Origin: Duganella sp. Leaf126
Lineage (GTDB): Bacteria > Pseudomonadota > Gammaproteobacteria > Burkholderiales > Burkholderiaceae_D
DNA length: 64,000 nucleotides
NCBI RefSeq assembly: GCF_001423125.1
Contig: NZ_LMNW01000003.1
Location: 36,690-100,689 of the forward strand
Direction of reading: 5' to 3'
The translations under genes were made by a program, and so were the position numbers. The notes below the pieces were generated by a model. That model was given only the letters and a program-made list of their open reading frames with translations, was not told where the DNA came from and made no database searches. Positions within the stretch are counted from its first letter, which is position 1; each line of letters opens with the position of its first letter. Of this stretch, positions 19,599-28,314 are shown one piece after another.

Positions 19599-19961
19599 CT
19601 ATCCCTTGCTGCTCTGGCGGTTGCCGGCGCCGGACGCCTGTTCCGAACCTCGGCTGCTTCGTTCGGCCGCTGCCGCGCGGGCGGCCGATTGCCGGCTTTC
19701 GCCGCCCTTGCGGCCGATGGCGGCCATGTGCTCGCGGTTGCGGCTGACCGCCTCGCCGCCTTTCTGGCCGGCGCGCCGCGCTTCTTCCGAATCGAATTCG
19801 TGCGCCGTGCCTTTCTGGTGGGCGGCCTGCCCGCCCTTGCTGGCGATGCTGCGCTGGGTTGCCTGGTCCATGGCGGCGAAACCGCGCTTGGCCGGGGTTT
19901 TGGGTTTGGCCTGGTCCTCGCCGTCCTTGGTCGATGCATTACGTTGATTGCTGCTTGCCAT
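19599..19961 (-). CDS. KGG-repeat stress protein
   Basis: Encodes 120 residues. The start at 19961 is six bases from AGGAGG. The protein is hydrophilic, lacks a hydrophobic core and contains the repeats RGFAAMDQATQRSIASKGGQ, EEARRAGQKGGEA and HMAAIGRKGGES, the KGG motif of GsiB-like hydrophilin proteins. Such proteins are induced by desiccation, starvation or general stress and probably protect macromolecules. The gene stands alone with repeats on its downstream side. Confidence 0.88.
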   Translation of the reverse strand: MASSNQRNASTKDGEDQAKPKTPAKRGFAAMDQATQRSIASKGGQAAHQKGTAHEFDSEEARRAGQKGGEAVSRNREHMAAIGRKGGESRQSAARAAAAERSSRGSEQASGAGNRQSSKG

Positions 19962-20161
19962 TGCTGCCTCCTGGGTTGTGGTCGGGTTGCGAACAGCAAA
20001 GCCGCTGCTCTGCATGTTAGAGGTGCAAGGTTGATGAAAGTTCCACGTCATTTTCGCTCACGGCAGGCGGTGTAGGGCCGCAGTTTTACGGCTGCAGGCG
20101 CGCCGTGCGACAATACCGCCTCGCGTTTGTCTTGCAGTTAATGAAATAAGTGAATCCCGCC

Positions 20162-21040
20162 ATGAGCCATCCTGCCAACCCTGAATACATCCTGACCCTG
20201 TCCTGTCTCGACCAGCGCGGCATCGTGCACCGGGTATCGGGTTTCCTGGCCGAGCACGGCTGCAACATCATCGATTCCGCCCAGTTCGGCGACAGCGCCT
20301 CGCAGCTGTTTTTCATGCGCGTGCATTTCGCGCGCGAAGAAGGGGGCGTCAGCGATGCGGCGCTGCGCGCCGACTTCGCGCTGCTGGCGGCCACCATGCA
20401 ACTGGAGTGGGAGCTGCGCGACGCGCGCTACAAGCCGCGCGTGATGCTGATGGTGTCGAAAATCGGCCATTGTCTGAACGACCTGCTGTTCCGCTACAAG
20501 AGCGGCCTGCTGCCGGTGGAGATTCCGGCCATCGTCTCGAACCACATGGATTTCTATCAGCTGGCGGCCAGCTATAACATCCCGTTCCATCACCTGCCGC
20601 TGGCCACCGGCGCGCCGGAAGCGGCCAAGCTGGCGCAGGAGGCGCGGGTGCTGGAGCTGATGCAGCACCACCAGATCGACCTGGTGGTGCTGGCGCGCTA
20701 CATGCAGATCCTGTCGCCGGGCCTGTGCGCCGCGCTCAAGGGCAAGGCGATCAATATCCACCACTCCTTCCTGCCCAGCTTCAAGGGCGCCAAGCCGTAT
20801 GCCCAGGCCCACCAGCGCGGCGTCAAGCTGATCGGCGCCACCGCGCACTTCGTCACCGGCGATCTCGACGAAGGCCCGATCATCGAACAGGACGTGGAAC
20901 GCGTCGACCATGCGATGGACGCCGAGACGCTGTCGGCAATTGGCCGCGATGTCGAATGCGTGGTGCTGGCGCGCGCCGTGAAATGGTTTGTCGAACACCG
21001 CATTTTGCAAAACGGCGACAAGACTGTCGTCTTCAAATAA
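20162..21040 (+). CDS. purU: Formyltetrahydrofolate deformylase
   Basis: Encodes 292 residues from ATG 20162; a GTG four codons upstream is less likely. The N-terminal ACT domain (about 8-85, YILTLSCLDQRGIVHRVSGF) is followed by a formyltransferase-like domain with the catalytic INIHHSFLPSFKGAKPY and GATAHFVTGDLDEGPII motifs. PurU hydrolyses 10-formyl-THF to formate and THF, supplying formate for purine synthesis and balancing one-carbon pools; the ACT domain senses glycine or methionine. It is followed 28 bases later by yaeQ. Confidence 0.95.
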   Translation: MSHPANPEYILTLSCLDQRGIVHRVSGFLAEHGCNIIDSAQFGDSASQLFFMRVHFAREEGGVSDAALRADFALLAATMQLEWELRDARYKPRVMLMVSKIGHCLNDLLFRYKSGLLPVEIPAIVSNHMDFYQLAASYNIPFHHLPLATGAPEAAKLAQEARVLELMQHHQIDLVVLARYMQILSPGLCAALKGKAINIHHSFLPSFKGAKPYAQAHQRGVKLIGATAHFVTGDLDEGPIIEQDVERVDHAMDAETLSAIGRDVECVVLARAVKWFVEHRILQNGDKTVVFK

Positions 21041-21068
21041 CTGACCGAGAAAATACCGAGAAACACGC

Positions 21069-21611
21069 ATGGCACTCAAGGCAACCATCTACAAAGCAGA
21101 ATTATCGATTGCGGACATGGACCGCAATTACTACGGCACCCACTCGCTGACCCTGGCCAAGCACCCGTCCGAAACCGACGAGCGCGTGATGGTGCGCCTG
21201 CTGGCCTTCGCCATCCACGCCAGCGACGCGCTCACCTTTACCAAGGGCCTGTTCGATGTCGATGAACCGGACCTGTGGCAGAAAGACCTGACCGGCGCCA
21301 TCGAGCTGTGGATCAACGTCGGCCAGCCCGACGAGAAGATCATGCTCAAGGCCAGCGGACGGTCGGAGCAGGTGGTGGTGTACAGCTATGCGGCCACCAG
21401 CCATATCTGGTGGAAGGGCATGGCCAACAAGGTCGAGCGTTGCAAGAACCTGACCGTGATCGACCTGCCGTCCGAGGCGACCGAGCAACTGGCGTTGATG
21501 GCCCAGCGCACGATGCAGCTGCAATGCACGATCCAGGACGGCCAGATCTGGCTGACCGATGGCAGCAGCACCATCGAAATCGGCCGCGAAACGCTCAAGG
21601 ACGCGCGCTAG
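21069..21611 (+). CDS. yaeQ: YaeQ family protein
   Basis: Encodes 180 residues, the normal YaeQ length. Family landmarks are the start MALKATIYKAELSIADMDR, the central LTFTKGLFDVDEPDLW and IELWINVGQPDEKI, with a fold related to PD-(D/E)XK nucleases. The biological role is unsettled; E. coli YaeQ was once proposed to complement loss of RfaH. It follows purU by 28 bases and is probably co-transcribed. Confidence 0.92.
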   Translation: MALKATIYKAELSIADMDRNYYGTHSLTLAKHPSETDERVMVRLLAFAIHASDALTFTKGLFDVDEPDLWQKDLTGAIELWINVGQPDEKIMLKASGRSEQVVVYSYAATSHIWWKGMANKVERCKNLTVIDLPSEATEQLALMAQRTMQLQCTIQDGQIWLTDGSSTIEIGRETLKDAR

Positions 21612-21700
21612 CGGTCAGCCTTCACGCGGTTTGCGCCAACGCAAACCGCGTGCTTTTCGCCAGCGATCTGGGCTGGATATGCCGGTGCTACAGTCGCCAC

Positions 21701-22699
21701 ATGAATATCCAGGCCGACACCGTCTACAAACAGCTGTTCTCGCATCGGGAAATCCTGCGCGAGCTGCTTACCGGCTTTCTGGCTGCCGACTGGGCGCAAT
21801 CGCTGGCGGTGGGCGCCTTCGAGCGCGTCAACACCAGCTATGCCAGCGAGCGCGGCAAGGCGCGCCACGACGACATGGTCTGGCGCGTCGATGTCGGCGG
21901 CGAGTGGGTGTAAATTTATATCCTGCTCGAATTCCAGTCACGCTCGGACCGCTGGATGGCGCTGCGCATGCAGGTCTACATCGGCTTGCTGTACCAGGAC
22001 CTGGTGCGGCAGCGCCGGCTGAGCCGGGGGCGCAGATTGCCGCCGGTGCTGCCGGTCGTGCTCTACAGCGGACGCCATCCCTGGCGCGCGGCCAGGGAGC
22101 TGGCCGATCTGTCGCTGCCGCCGCCGCAAGGTCTGGAGGCCTTTCAGCCGCGCCAGCAATACCTGCTGGTCGAGCAGCAGTGGAACCAATCTGTCGACCG
22201 TCACTCTAACGTGCTGGCGATCGTGTTCCAGTTGTTGCGTTCGCAAAGCGACGCCGAGCTGCGCAAGGCGCTTGCGCTGTTTGCCGAACGGGTAAGAATG
22301 CCGGATTTGCAGCCCGCCCGGGAGAGCCTGTTGCGCTGGCTGCAATCGACCCTGCGCCTGGAATTCAGCGAACTCGATTTTGTTTCGGAGGAAAAGATGG
22401 ACATCCTGTTCAATCAGCGTTTCAAGCGTTACGAAGACTTGCTCGAGTACGAAGCGATCGAGAAAGGGCGAAAAAAGGGTATTCAGGAAGGCATGCAACA
22501 GGGTGTGCAACAAGGTATGCAACAAGGCTTGCGCCAGGTCTTGCAGGATCTGCTCGGGCTTAGCGAACCCGGTAAGTCAAACCAGTTGCCGCGCGGTGTC
22601 GCCGAAAAAATTGATGCCGCCAATACCGATCAGTTGAGCGGGTGGATCAAATCCCTGGCGCGCGGCGTCGAGCCGCGCCAGTTGTTCGGGGAAGGATGA
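21701..22699 (+). pseudogene. Rpn/PD-(D/E)XK transposase-like nuclease, interrupted by an in-frame stop
   Basis: One reading frame from ATG 21701 to the stop at 22699 encodes a typical Rpn-family protein of about 332 residues, except for TAA at 21911-21913. The stop falls within GEWV-stop-IYILLEFQSRSDRWMALRM, where relatives have tyrosine; TAC or TAT to TAA is one substitution. It separates the upstream catalytic acid (DDMVWRVDV) from the EFQ motif, so the truncated product should be inactive. The C-terminal part ends in a Gln/Gly helical repeat (GMQQGVQQGMQQG). Rpn proteins are recombination-promoting nucleases, often in variable copies. No clear ribosome site precedes the ATG. It may be decayed or a sequencing error. 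Confidence 0.85.
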
Positions 22700-22729
22700 T
22701 CCAGCCCGGCGCGGCCTGGACAAGCCGAA

Positions 22730-22894
22730 CCTGGCCGTGCCGAGCCTGGCTGTGCCTATCCTGGCCGGGCCTAACCTGGCCGGTCCTAACCTGACCGGTC
22801 CTAACCTGACCGCGACTAACCTGACGGGGCCTAACCTGACTGGGCCTAACCTGACTGGGCCTAACCTGACCGGGCCGAACCTGACCGGGCCTAA
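22730..22894. repeat. 15-bp minisatellite, 11 copies
   Basis: Eleven tandem units of the pattern CCTGACCGGGCCTAA run for 165 bases; the central units are nearly identical and the first three most divergent. As the unit length is five codons, one frame reads (NLTGP)n, like a pentapeptide repeat, and the other strand reads RPGQV repeats. No ribosome site supports either, so it is listed as a repeat, not a gene. Confidence 0.92.
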
Positions 22895-22915
22895 CCGGGC
22901 CTATCCCGGCCGGAC

Positions 22916-23695
22916 CTATCGTGGCGTCGCGCCCAGCCGCTTGACGCTGCCCGAGCCGACCACGCTCTTGCTGATGGCAGGGTCGCCGTAATAGCCGATA
23001 TCGCCCGAGCCCGCCAGGCTCACGGACAGTGCGTCCGTCGCCCATACGGTGGCTTCGCCGGAACCGCCGATGCTGACGCTGGCTTTGCGCGCGGCGAGCT
23101 TGCCTGCTTGTACGTCGCCCGATCCGCCGATCGATACCTGCACGCGTTCGGCTTTGCCGCTGGTTTCCATGTTGCCGCTGCCGCCCAGCGCCATCGTGAC
23201 CGCATCGGCGGACAACTCGCGGGCAATCAGGGAGCCGGACCCACCGAGGTCGAACTGCAGGTTGGCGGCGCGCAGATGATCGGCCCGCACGGCGCCGGAA
23301 CCGGCCACCGACACGCGCTCGAGCGTGCGAGCCTGGACGATGATTTTCATGGTGCGCGTGGACAGCGACAGGCCCTTGCGTACCGGACGGATGCGCAGCG
23401 TGCCTTGTTCCACCACGGTTTCCAGCAGCGGCTGGATATTGTCGTCAGTTTCCACGGTAACGCCCTCGGTAGTGCCGATGCGAACCTCGACATCACCGCT
23501 GACGCTGCTCGCGAGCGCGCTGAAATGACCGACTGCGCGGTTCTGGCTGACGATCTTGCCGCTGCCCTGGATGCGCTCGCTGCTCCAGCCGTCCAGCAGG
23601 CCCGCATGGGCGACGCCGGCGGGAGCGCTCAGTGCCAGCAGGCCGGCGGTCAGGAAGATCGTGCGCAGGGCGCCGTGAAAGACTGTATAAGACAT
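22916..23695 (-). CDS. DUF2807 (head GIN domain) exported protein
   Basis: Encodes 259 residues; start at 23695 with GGAG about six bases upstream. A signal peptide (TIFLTAGLLALSAPAGVAHA) precedes a mature part rich in GSG turns: SVAGSGAVRADHL, DLGGSGSLIA, ALGGSGNME, SIGGSGDVQ, SIGGSGEAT, SLAGSGDIG. These regular repeats form the beta-helix-like DUF2807 domain found in putative adhesins and envelope proteins. It is expected in the periplasm or on the surface. It lies divergent from the RlmI-like gene. Confidence 0.88.
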   Translation of the reverse strand: MSYTVFHGALRTIFLTAGLLALSAPAGVAHAGLLDGWSSERIQGSGKIVSQNRAVGHFSALASSVSGDVEVRIGTTEGVTVETDDNIQPLLETVVEQGTLRIRPVRKGLSLSTRTMKIIVQARTLERVSVAGSGAVRADHLRAANLQFDLGGSGSLIARELSADAVTMALGGSGNMETSGKAERVQVSIGGSGDVQAGKLAARKASVSIGGSGEATVWATDALSVSLAGSGDIGYYGDPAISKSVVGSGSVKRLGATPR

Positions 23696-23891
23696 GGTGT
23701 GCTCCGTGAGGGATGGTATGAGAGCCATAGTAGCGCTGCGGCGCTGTGCGCCACAGCGGCTTGCGACAAGCTGCACTGGCGGGGGGCTGAAATGCAGTCT
23801 GGCGCGACCGGAAGCAGCCGCCTCGGCAGCGTCACCAGGTCCGCATGCGGTATCATGCCGGTTTGCAGACCGGCCACGCCGCACCAACATC

Positions 23892-24536
23892 ATGCTCATC
23901 ATCACTATCAAACAAGGCAAGGAGAAATCCTTGCTTGCCGGCGACCCCTGGATTTATCCCACCGCGATCGACAAGGTCGACGGCAAACCGCAGGAGAAGG
24001 CGAAACCAGGCGCCACGGCCATTGTCCAGAGTTCGTCGCGCCAGTTCATCGGCCGTGCTGCGTACAACGCGAAGTCGCAGATCCGCGCCCGCATGTGGAG
24101 TTACAGGGAGGACGAGCCGGTCGATCACGCCATGATGAAACGCCGCATCAAGGCTGCCATCGCCAAGCGCGCCGACAGCGTGCGCGCGGCCGATCCGCAG
24201 GCGCTGGTGCCGGTGGTGCTGGGCGAAGAAGACGGCTTGTCCGGCCTCATCGTGCATAGCTGGGGCGGAGTGGAAGGCTACCTGATTTGCCAGTTCCAGT
24301 CGGGCGGTGTCGATGCCTGGAAAATCCCGATCGTTCAGGCATTATTGGCCGAGACCGGCTGCCCCAATGTGTACGAGCGTTGCGACGAGCTGATCCGCAA
24401 AGGCGAGGGTTTGCCGCTGATCCAGCGCGAGCTCGCTGGCGAAGCGCCGCCGGACCACGTGCTGGTGGTCGATGGCAAGGAACGCTACAGCATGGACTTG
24501 CGCACCGGTTTCCGTTATCCCAAGCTGCGCAGTTAA
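23892..24536 (+). CDS. RlmI-like protein truncated to the PUA and linker domains
   Basis: Encodes 214 residues. The N-terminal PUA domain (KQGKEKSLLAGDPWIYPTAI) and the EEHE-like middle domain (about 80-190, VYERCDELIRKGEGL) match 23S rRNA m5C1962 methyltransferase RlmI. Full-length RlmI has about 396 residues with a Rossmann methyltransferase domain that begins just after a HKTGYYLDQRDSR motif. Here the protein ends at MDLRTGFRYPKLRS, in that motif, and no remainder is found in the next 130 bases. It therefore cannot methylate by itself. It may be a remnant, or an RNA-binding protein in its own right. Confidence 0.8.
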   Translation: MLIITIKQGKEKSLLAGDPWIYPTAIDKVDGKPQEKAKPGATAIVQSSSRQFIGRAAYNAKSQIRARMWSYREDEPVDHAMMKRRIKAAIAKRADSVRAADPQALVPVVLGEEDGLSGLIVHSWGGVEGYLICQFQSGGVDAWKIPIVQALLAETGCPNVYERCDELIRKGEGLPLIQRELAGEAPPDHVLVVDGKERYSMDLRTGFRYPKLRS

Positions 24537-24667
24537 GGTCCCCTTGAGGCAACTGCACCAGGCAACCCGGCCGGCGCCTGCTCCGGTCGAGCGGCGCCGC
24601 CCGGTTGCCACTGCCTCCGCACCCGCCGGCGCCCGAATGTACCGCCATCTAACGCCAGCCGGACCGC

Positions 24668-25993
24668 TCACTGGTCGAGCGGCACCGCCCGATATCGGTT
24701 GACCTCGGTTGCCGTGACCGGCGCGCCATGGTTGCCCCAGGCGCTGCGCAGGTAAGACAGCAGTTGCGCCACTTCCGTGTCGCTCAGCACGGGACCGAAC
24801 GGCGGCATGCCGTAAGGGCGCGGATTGCCTGCCGTTGAGGGCGCGAAGCCGCCGTTGAGCACAATCCGGATGCTGTTGACCGTTGCTGCATGATCGAGCG
24901 AGCCGCTCAGTGCGCGGTTGCCTGCCAGCGGCGGATAAGCAGGTGCCTGTCCCGCGCCATTATCGCCATGGCAGGTCGCGCAGTGCCGGTCGTAGAGCCG
25001 GCTTCCGGCAGCCAGGAATGCCTGCGCCTGGGTACCCGTGTCGCGCTGGTGGGGCGGCGGTGCGGCGGCGGCGGGCAGGCTGCGCAGGTACAGCGCCATC
25101 GCACCGATATCGGCATCGTCCAGGTGTTGCAGGCTGGCGCGCACCACCTCCGCCATGGGGCCGGAGGCGACGGTCGGCGTCGCGACCCCGGTTTTCAGCA
25201 GGGCTGCCAGATCGTGCTGCGACCAGGCCGGCGCGCCGGCGCCAGGCCCGAAGGTCAGCGCCGGCGCGTACCAGCCCAGGCCCTCGAGCATGCCGCCAGA
25301 TAAACGATCGCTTTCCGCACCCAGCCAGTTGCGCGGACTATGGCAGGCGCTGCAATGTCCGAGGCCTTGCACCAGGTAGGCGCCGCGGTTCCAGGCCAGC
25401 GTCTGCGCCGTATCGACCCGGTACTCGGCAGGGCGGAAATACAGCAGGCGCCAGGCCGCCAGCGCCCATTGCTGGTTGTACGGGAAGCGCAGGCGGTGCG
25501 GCAGATTGGGCTGGCGCACGGCCGGCACCGAACGCAGCCAGGCATACAGGGCATCGGCGTCGTCGCGCGTGATACGGGTGTAACTGGTGTAGGGAAAGGC
25601 AGGGTAGAGCAGGCGGCCATCTTTTCCCTTGCCGTGATGCAGTGCGCGCCAGAACTCGTCGGCACTCCAGCTGCCGATGCCGGTGGCCAGGTCGGGCGTG
25701 ATGTTCGGTGTCACCAGCTCCCCGAACGCGGTCCGGATGATGCGTCCGCCGGCATTCGGGGCGCCGCCGCGCACCGTGTGGCACGCCATGCAGTCGCCGG
25801 CCCGCGCCAGGTAGGCGCCCCGTTCGCGCAGGGCGTCGCGCTGCCCCGGTCCCGGAAACGCGAGAACACGCGACGCGCTGGCATCGTCACCGGCTGCGGG
25901 CAGTCCACCGGCAAAGATCAGCGCCCCCAGCATGATCGTCAAGGCGATCAGCATGGCAACCGCGGCGTAGAAAACACGGGCGCGCCTGCTCAT
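24668..25993 (-). CDS. Membrane-anchored triheme cytochrome c
   Basis: Encodes 441 residues. One N-terminal transmembrane segment (VFYAAVAMLIALTIMLGALIF) anchors three class I cytochrome c domains in the periplasm, with heme sites CMACH, CSACH and CATCH. The arrangement and the WSADEFWRALHHGKG stretch are those of the cytochrome subunit of membrane alcohol, aldehyde or gluconate dehydrogenases, which pass electrons to quinone or oxidase. No dehydrogenase subunit is adjacent; the partner here is the diheme cytochrome upstream, 100 bases away. Confidence 0.9.
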   Translation of the reverse strand: MSRRARVFYAAVAMLIALTIMLGALIFAGGLPAAGDDASASRVLAFPGPGQRDALRERGAYLARAGDCMACHTVRGGAPNAGGRIIRTAFGELVTPNITPDLATGIGSWSADEFWRALHHGKGKDGRLLYPAFPYTSYTRITRDDADALYAWLRSVPAVRQPNLPHRLRFPYNQQWALAAWRLLYFRPAEYRVDTAQTLAWNRGAYLVQGLGHCSACHSPRNWLGAESDRLSGGMLEGLGWYAPALTFGPGAGAPAWSQHDLAALLKTGVATPTVASGPMAEVVRASLQHLDDADIGAMALYLRSLPAAAAPPPHQRDTGTQAQAFLAAGSRLYDRHCATCHGDNGAGQAPAYPPLAGNRALSGSLDHAATVNSIRIVLNGGFAPSTAGNPRPYGMPPFGPVLSDTEVAQLLSYLRSAWGNHGAPVTATEVNRYRAVPLDQ

Positions 25994-26093
25994 GGCACGC
26001 GCAACAGGAAGAACCCGACCGACGCCGGCAGGCAGCCGGGCAGCGCAGCGACCGCAGACACCGGCCGTTCCTGCGTCATCGAACCATACTTCC

Positions 26094-26828
26094 TCATGGC
26101 ACGGCCTTGCCCGCCAGCGCGCTGCAGGGCAGCGGCAAAGGCGACGCTGTGGCAGCAGCAGGACGTGCGCCGGGAGCGGGCGGCTGGCGGCTGAGCCAGG
26201 CCGACACGGCCGCGATATCGTCGCTTGCCAGGCGTGCGGCGATGGTGGCCATGCAGTCGGGCGCGGCGGCATGGCGCGTGCCGCTGCGCCAGGCGCCGAA
26301 CTGGGCGTTGATATAGTCGGCAGGCAGACCCAGCAGCCCCGGAATGTCGGGTGCCACGCCGCTCAGCGCCTGGCCATGGCAGCGGACGCACGCGGGAATC
26401 TGGCGGCGCGCATCGCCTGCGCGCACCAGCTGTTCGCCGCGGGCGAGGGCCGCTGCAGTGATACCGGAGCCGCTGCCGCTGCCGTTGCCGCCCGAGGCCG
26501 GCGGATAGGCCGGGTGTTGCGCGGCGAAGTAGGCGGCGATTTCGCGCAGATAGTCGTCCGACAGCTGTCCGACCATGTACCGCATCATCGGGTAATGACG
26601 GCGGCCGTCACGGAAATTGATGAGCTGGTTGTACAGGTAGCCGGCCGGCTTGCCGGCAATGCGCGGAAAGTAGGCGTCGCGGCGCTCTTGCACCGCGTGG
26701 CAGGCGATGCAGGCGGCCACGCGCTGCTGCAAGGTGTCGGGCGGCGCGCACCACGCGGGCGTGCAGGCGCCCAGCAACAGGCTGGCGCTGGCCAGGGCGC
26801 AGCGTATCAGCGCAACGGTATCGGTCAC
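26094..26828 (-). CDS. Diheme cytochrome c4-like protein
   Basis: Encodes 244 residues from GTG 26828, five bases after GGAGGAG. A signal peptide ends near ACTPAWCA. Two heme-binding sites are visible, CIACH (about 40) and CVRCH (about 145), and the sequence FPRIAGKPAGYLYNQLINFRDGRR is the typical cytochrome c4 stretch. The two domains are joined by a Gly/Ser linker. Cytochromes c4 carry electrons to terminal oxidases. It is the first gene of a two-gene unit with the triheme cytochrome. Confidence 0.9.
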   Translation of the reverse strand: MTDTVALIRCALASASLLLGACTPAWCAPPDTLQQRVAACIACHAVQERRDAYFPRIAGKPAGYLYNQLINFRDGRRHYPMMRYMVGQLSDDYLREIAAYFAAQHPAYPPASGGNGSGSGSGITAAALARGEQLVRAGDARRQIPACVRCHGQALSGVAPDIPGLLGLPADYINAQFGAWRSGTRHAAAPDCMATIAARLASDDIAAVSAWLSRQPPAPGARPAAATASPLPLPCSALAGKAVP

Positions 26829-26930
26829 CGGATCTCCTCCAGATAGTAGCCTTCGAGCGAGGCTGCCGGGTCAGGATATACCGATGTTGCTAAAAAATAT
26901 AGGGAAGAATGCGGCGCCGGCGGTCGTCGG

Positions 26931-27635
26931 TCAGCTGCCCGCTGCCGGCTTCGCCGGGCGTGGCAGCTTGACGGCTTTCATCGGCTTGAGCTGGCCGCCC
27001 GTCAGCAGCCACTGGCGGTACACGCGCAGCGCCACCTGGGCGTCGTCGGCCGCGTACAGCAACTGGCTGCTGTTCAGGCGCGGCAGCGACCAGTTGGTCG
27101 TGGAGATCTTTTTGGATTTCTGCAGCTTCTGGCCGAAGAACTTGGCCACCGCGGTCTTGGCGCCGAGGTCGTTGCGCTGGCCCGGTGTGCGCAGCGCTAC
27201 CGACAGATCGACGATGCCGCCGGCGCGGATGGCCAGCTTGGCGTACAGCCGCTTGACGTCGTCGGACAGGCCGAAGCCGACCTTGAGCGGCGCGGCCGGC
27301 TCCAGGATGGCCTGCAGGGTGGCGAGGGTGGCCTCGTCGGTACGGCTGCCGATCTGGAACAGGTAGGCCTTGCTATCGGTAGCGAACTGGATCAGGTGCG
27401 GACCGGTGGAGGCTTCGCCCTTGGTGAACGTCGGTTTCGATTCGGTGTCGAAACCGATCGCGTCGCAGGCCAGCAGTGCATCGCGCGCTGCCAGCGCCTG
27501 CTCTGGCGTCTTCACCAGCAGCACGTCCTCGAGCAGCAGGCCGCTGTAAGGCGGCAGTTGTGCCTCGTTAGCAGCAACCGCAGCATTAACAGCAGCAGCA
27601 TCAATCAAGCGTGGTGCGCGCAGCGACACGTTCAA
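26931..27635 (-). CDS. RNase D-like 3'-5' exonuclease domain protein
   Basis: Encodes 234 residues. DEDD-y exonuclease motifs are visible: IGFDTES (Exo I), VGFGLSDDVKRLY (Exo II) and YAADDAQVALRVY (Exo III with tyrosine). There is no HRDC domain, so it is shorter than RNase D. The likely start is TTG 27635, nine bases after TAAGG inside the end of the ProQ gene; GTG 27629 is an alternative. Only 11 bases separate it from the ProQ/FinO gene, implying co-transcription and possibly a shared RNA substrate. Confidence 0.85.
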   Translation of the reverse strand: MNVSLRAPRLIDAAAVNAAVAANEAQLPPYSGLLLEDVLLVKTPEQALAARDALLACDAIGFDTESKPTFTKGEASTGPHLIQFATDSKAYLFQIGSRTDEATLATLQAILEPAAPLKVGFGLSDDVKRLYAKLAIRAGGIVDLSVALRTPGQRNDLGAKTAVAKFFGQKLQKSKKISTTNWSLPRLNSSQLLYAADDAQVALRVYRQWLLTGGQLKPMKAVKLPRPAKPAAGS

Positions 27636-27646
27636 GGGAGGGAACC

Positions 27647-28159
27647 TTATTTGCGCGAGAATTTCGCGGTCAGCTGGTTGAGCTTGTCGGCGCGGACGCG
27701 GGCGGCCTCTTCGGCAGCGGCAGCTTCGCGCTCGGCTTTCTTGCGGTCGGCTTCCTTCTTGAAGCGCTCCTGCAATACCTGGGTGGCATGGGCGCGGTGG
27801 GTGTCGGTGACTTCGGCGCCGGGCGTGCCGTCGAGATCGTGACGGACCTTGGCTTTTTCCATGACCTTCAGGTAGCGCAGCGAACCGGTGTGGATGCCCA
27901 GCGCGGTACGCATGATTTTGCGGTTCAGGTCGGGCATGACCGCCAGGATCTGCTTGTCGATGCCGATGGACAGCGGCAAAAAGTCGCGGAAGGCCGGGAA
28001 CTGGGTTTGCAATTGCTTGAGCAGGCTGCGCGGCGTCATGTCGGCTGCGGCTGCGGCAGGCGCAGCAGCGACAGGATCGGCAACCTGGGCGCTGGTGTTG
28101 GCAACGTTGGTAGCGTCCGCTTCGATGGCCGCAGGAGGAGTGGTAAGGCTAGTGTTCAT
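27647..28159 (-). CDS. ProQ/FinO-domain RNA-binding protein
   Basis: Encodes 170 residues from ATG 28159; an upstream TTG is possible. After an Ala-rich leader, the FinO/ProQ domain spans about 44-130 (LLKQLQTQFPAFRDFLPLSIGIDKQIL ... GIHTGSLRYLKVMEKAKVRHDLDG). The C-terminal 40 residues are a basic, Ala-rich helix typical of short betaproteobacterial members. ProQ proteins bind structured RNAs and stabilise small RNAs and mRNA 3' ends. It is the first gene of the pair with the RNase D-like exonuclease. Confidence 0.9.
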   Translation of the reverse strand: MNTSLTTPPAAIEADATNVANTSAQVADPVAAAPAAAAADMTPRSLLKQLQTQFPAFRDFLPLSIGIDKQILAVMPDLNRKIMRTALGIHTGSLRYLKVMEKAKVRHDLDGTPGAEVTDTHRAHATQVLQERFKKEADRKKAEREAAAAEEAARVRADKLNQLTAKFSRK

Positions 28160-28302
28160 CGACTTCAAAGGTTAAGCAACAGGCGTCATCGTATCATGCG
28201 GCCCTGCGGAATGGCGTGCCTTTTCGACCAGCGTGACTTTTTGTTCAGCTGGTGCGCAAGCCAATATTGCCGCTGTCAGGTGCGTCCGGCGGCAAAAATG
28301 TG

Positions 28303-28308
28303 TATAAT
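28303..28308 (+). promoter_or_regulatory. Extended -10 promoter element
   Basis: TGTATAAT is a perfect -10 hexamer with a TG one base upstream in the extended style. No good -35 is seen at 17 bases, which is usual for extended -10 promoters. Transcription would begin near 28315 and run into the terminator at 28423-28450. Confidence 0.6.
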
Positions 28309-28314
28309 GTCCGA

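Noticed and set aside
22737..22991. 84-codon frame reading GPNLT repeats
   Set aside because: GTG start without ribosome site, and it overlaps the end of the DUF2807 gene; treated as a repeat.
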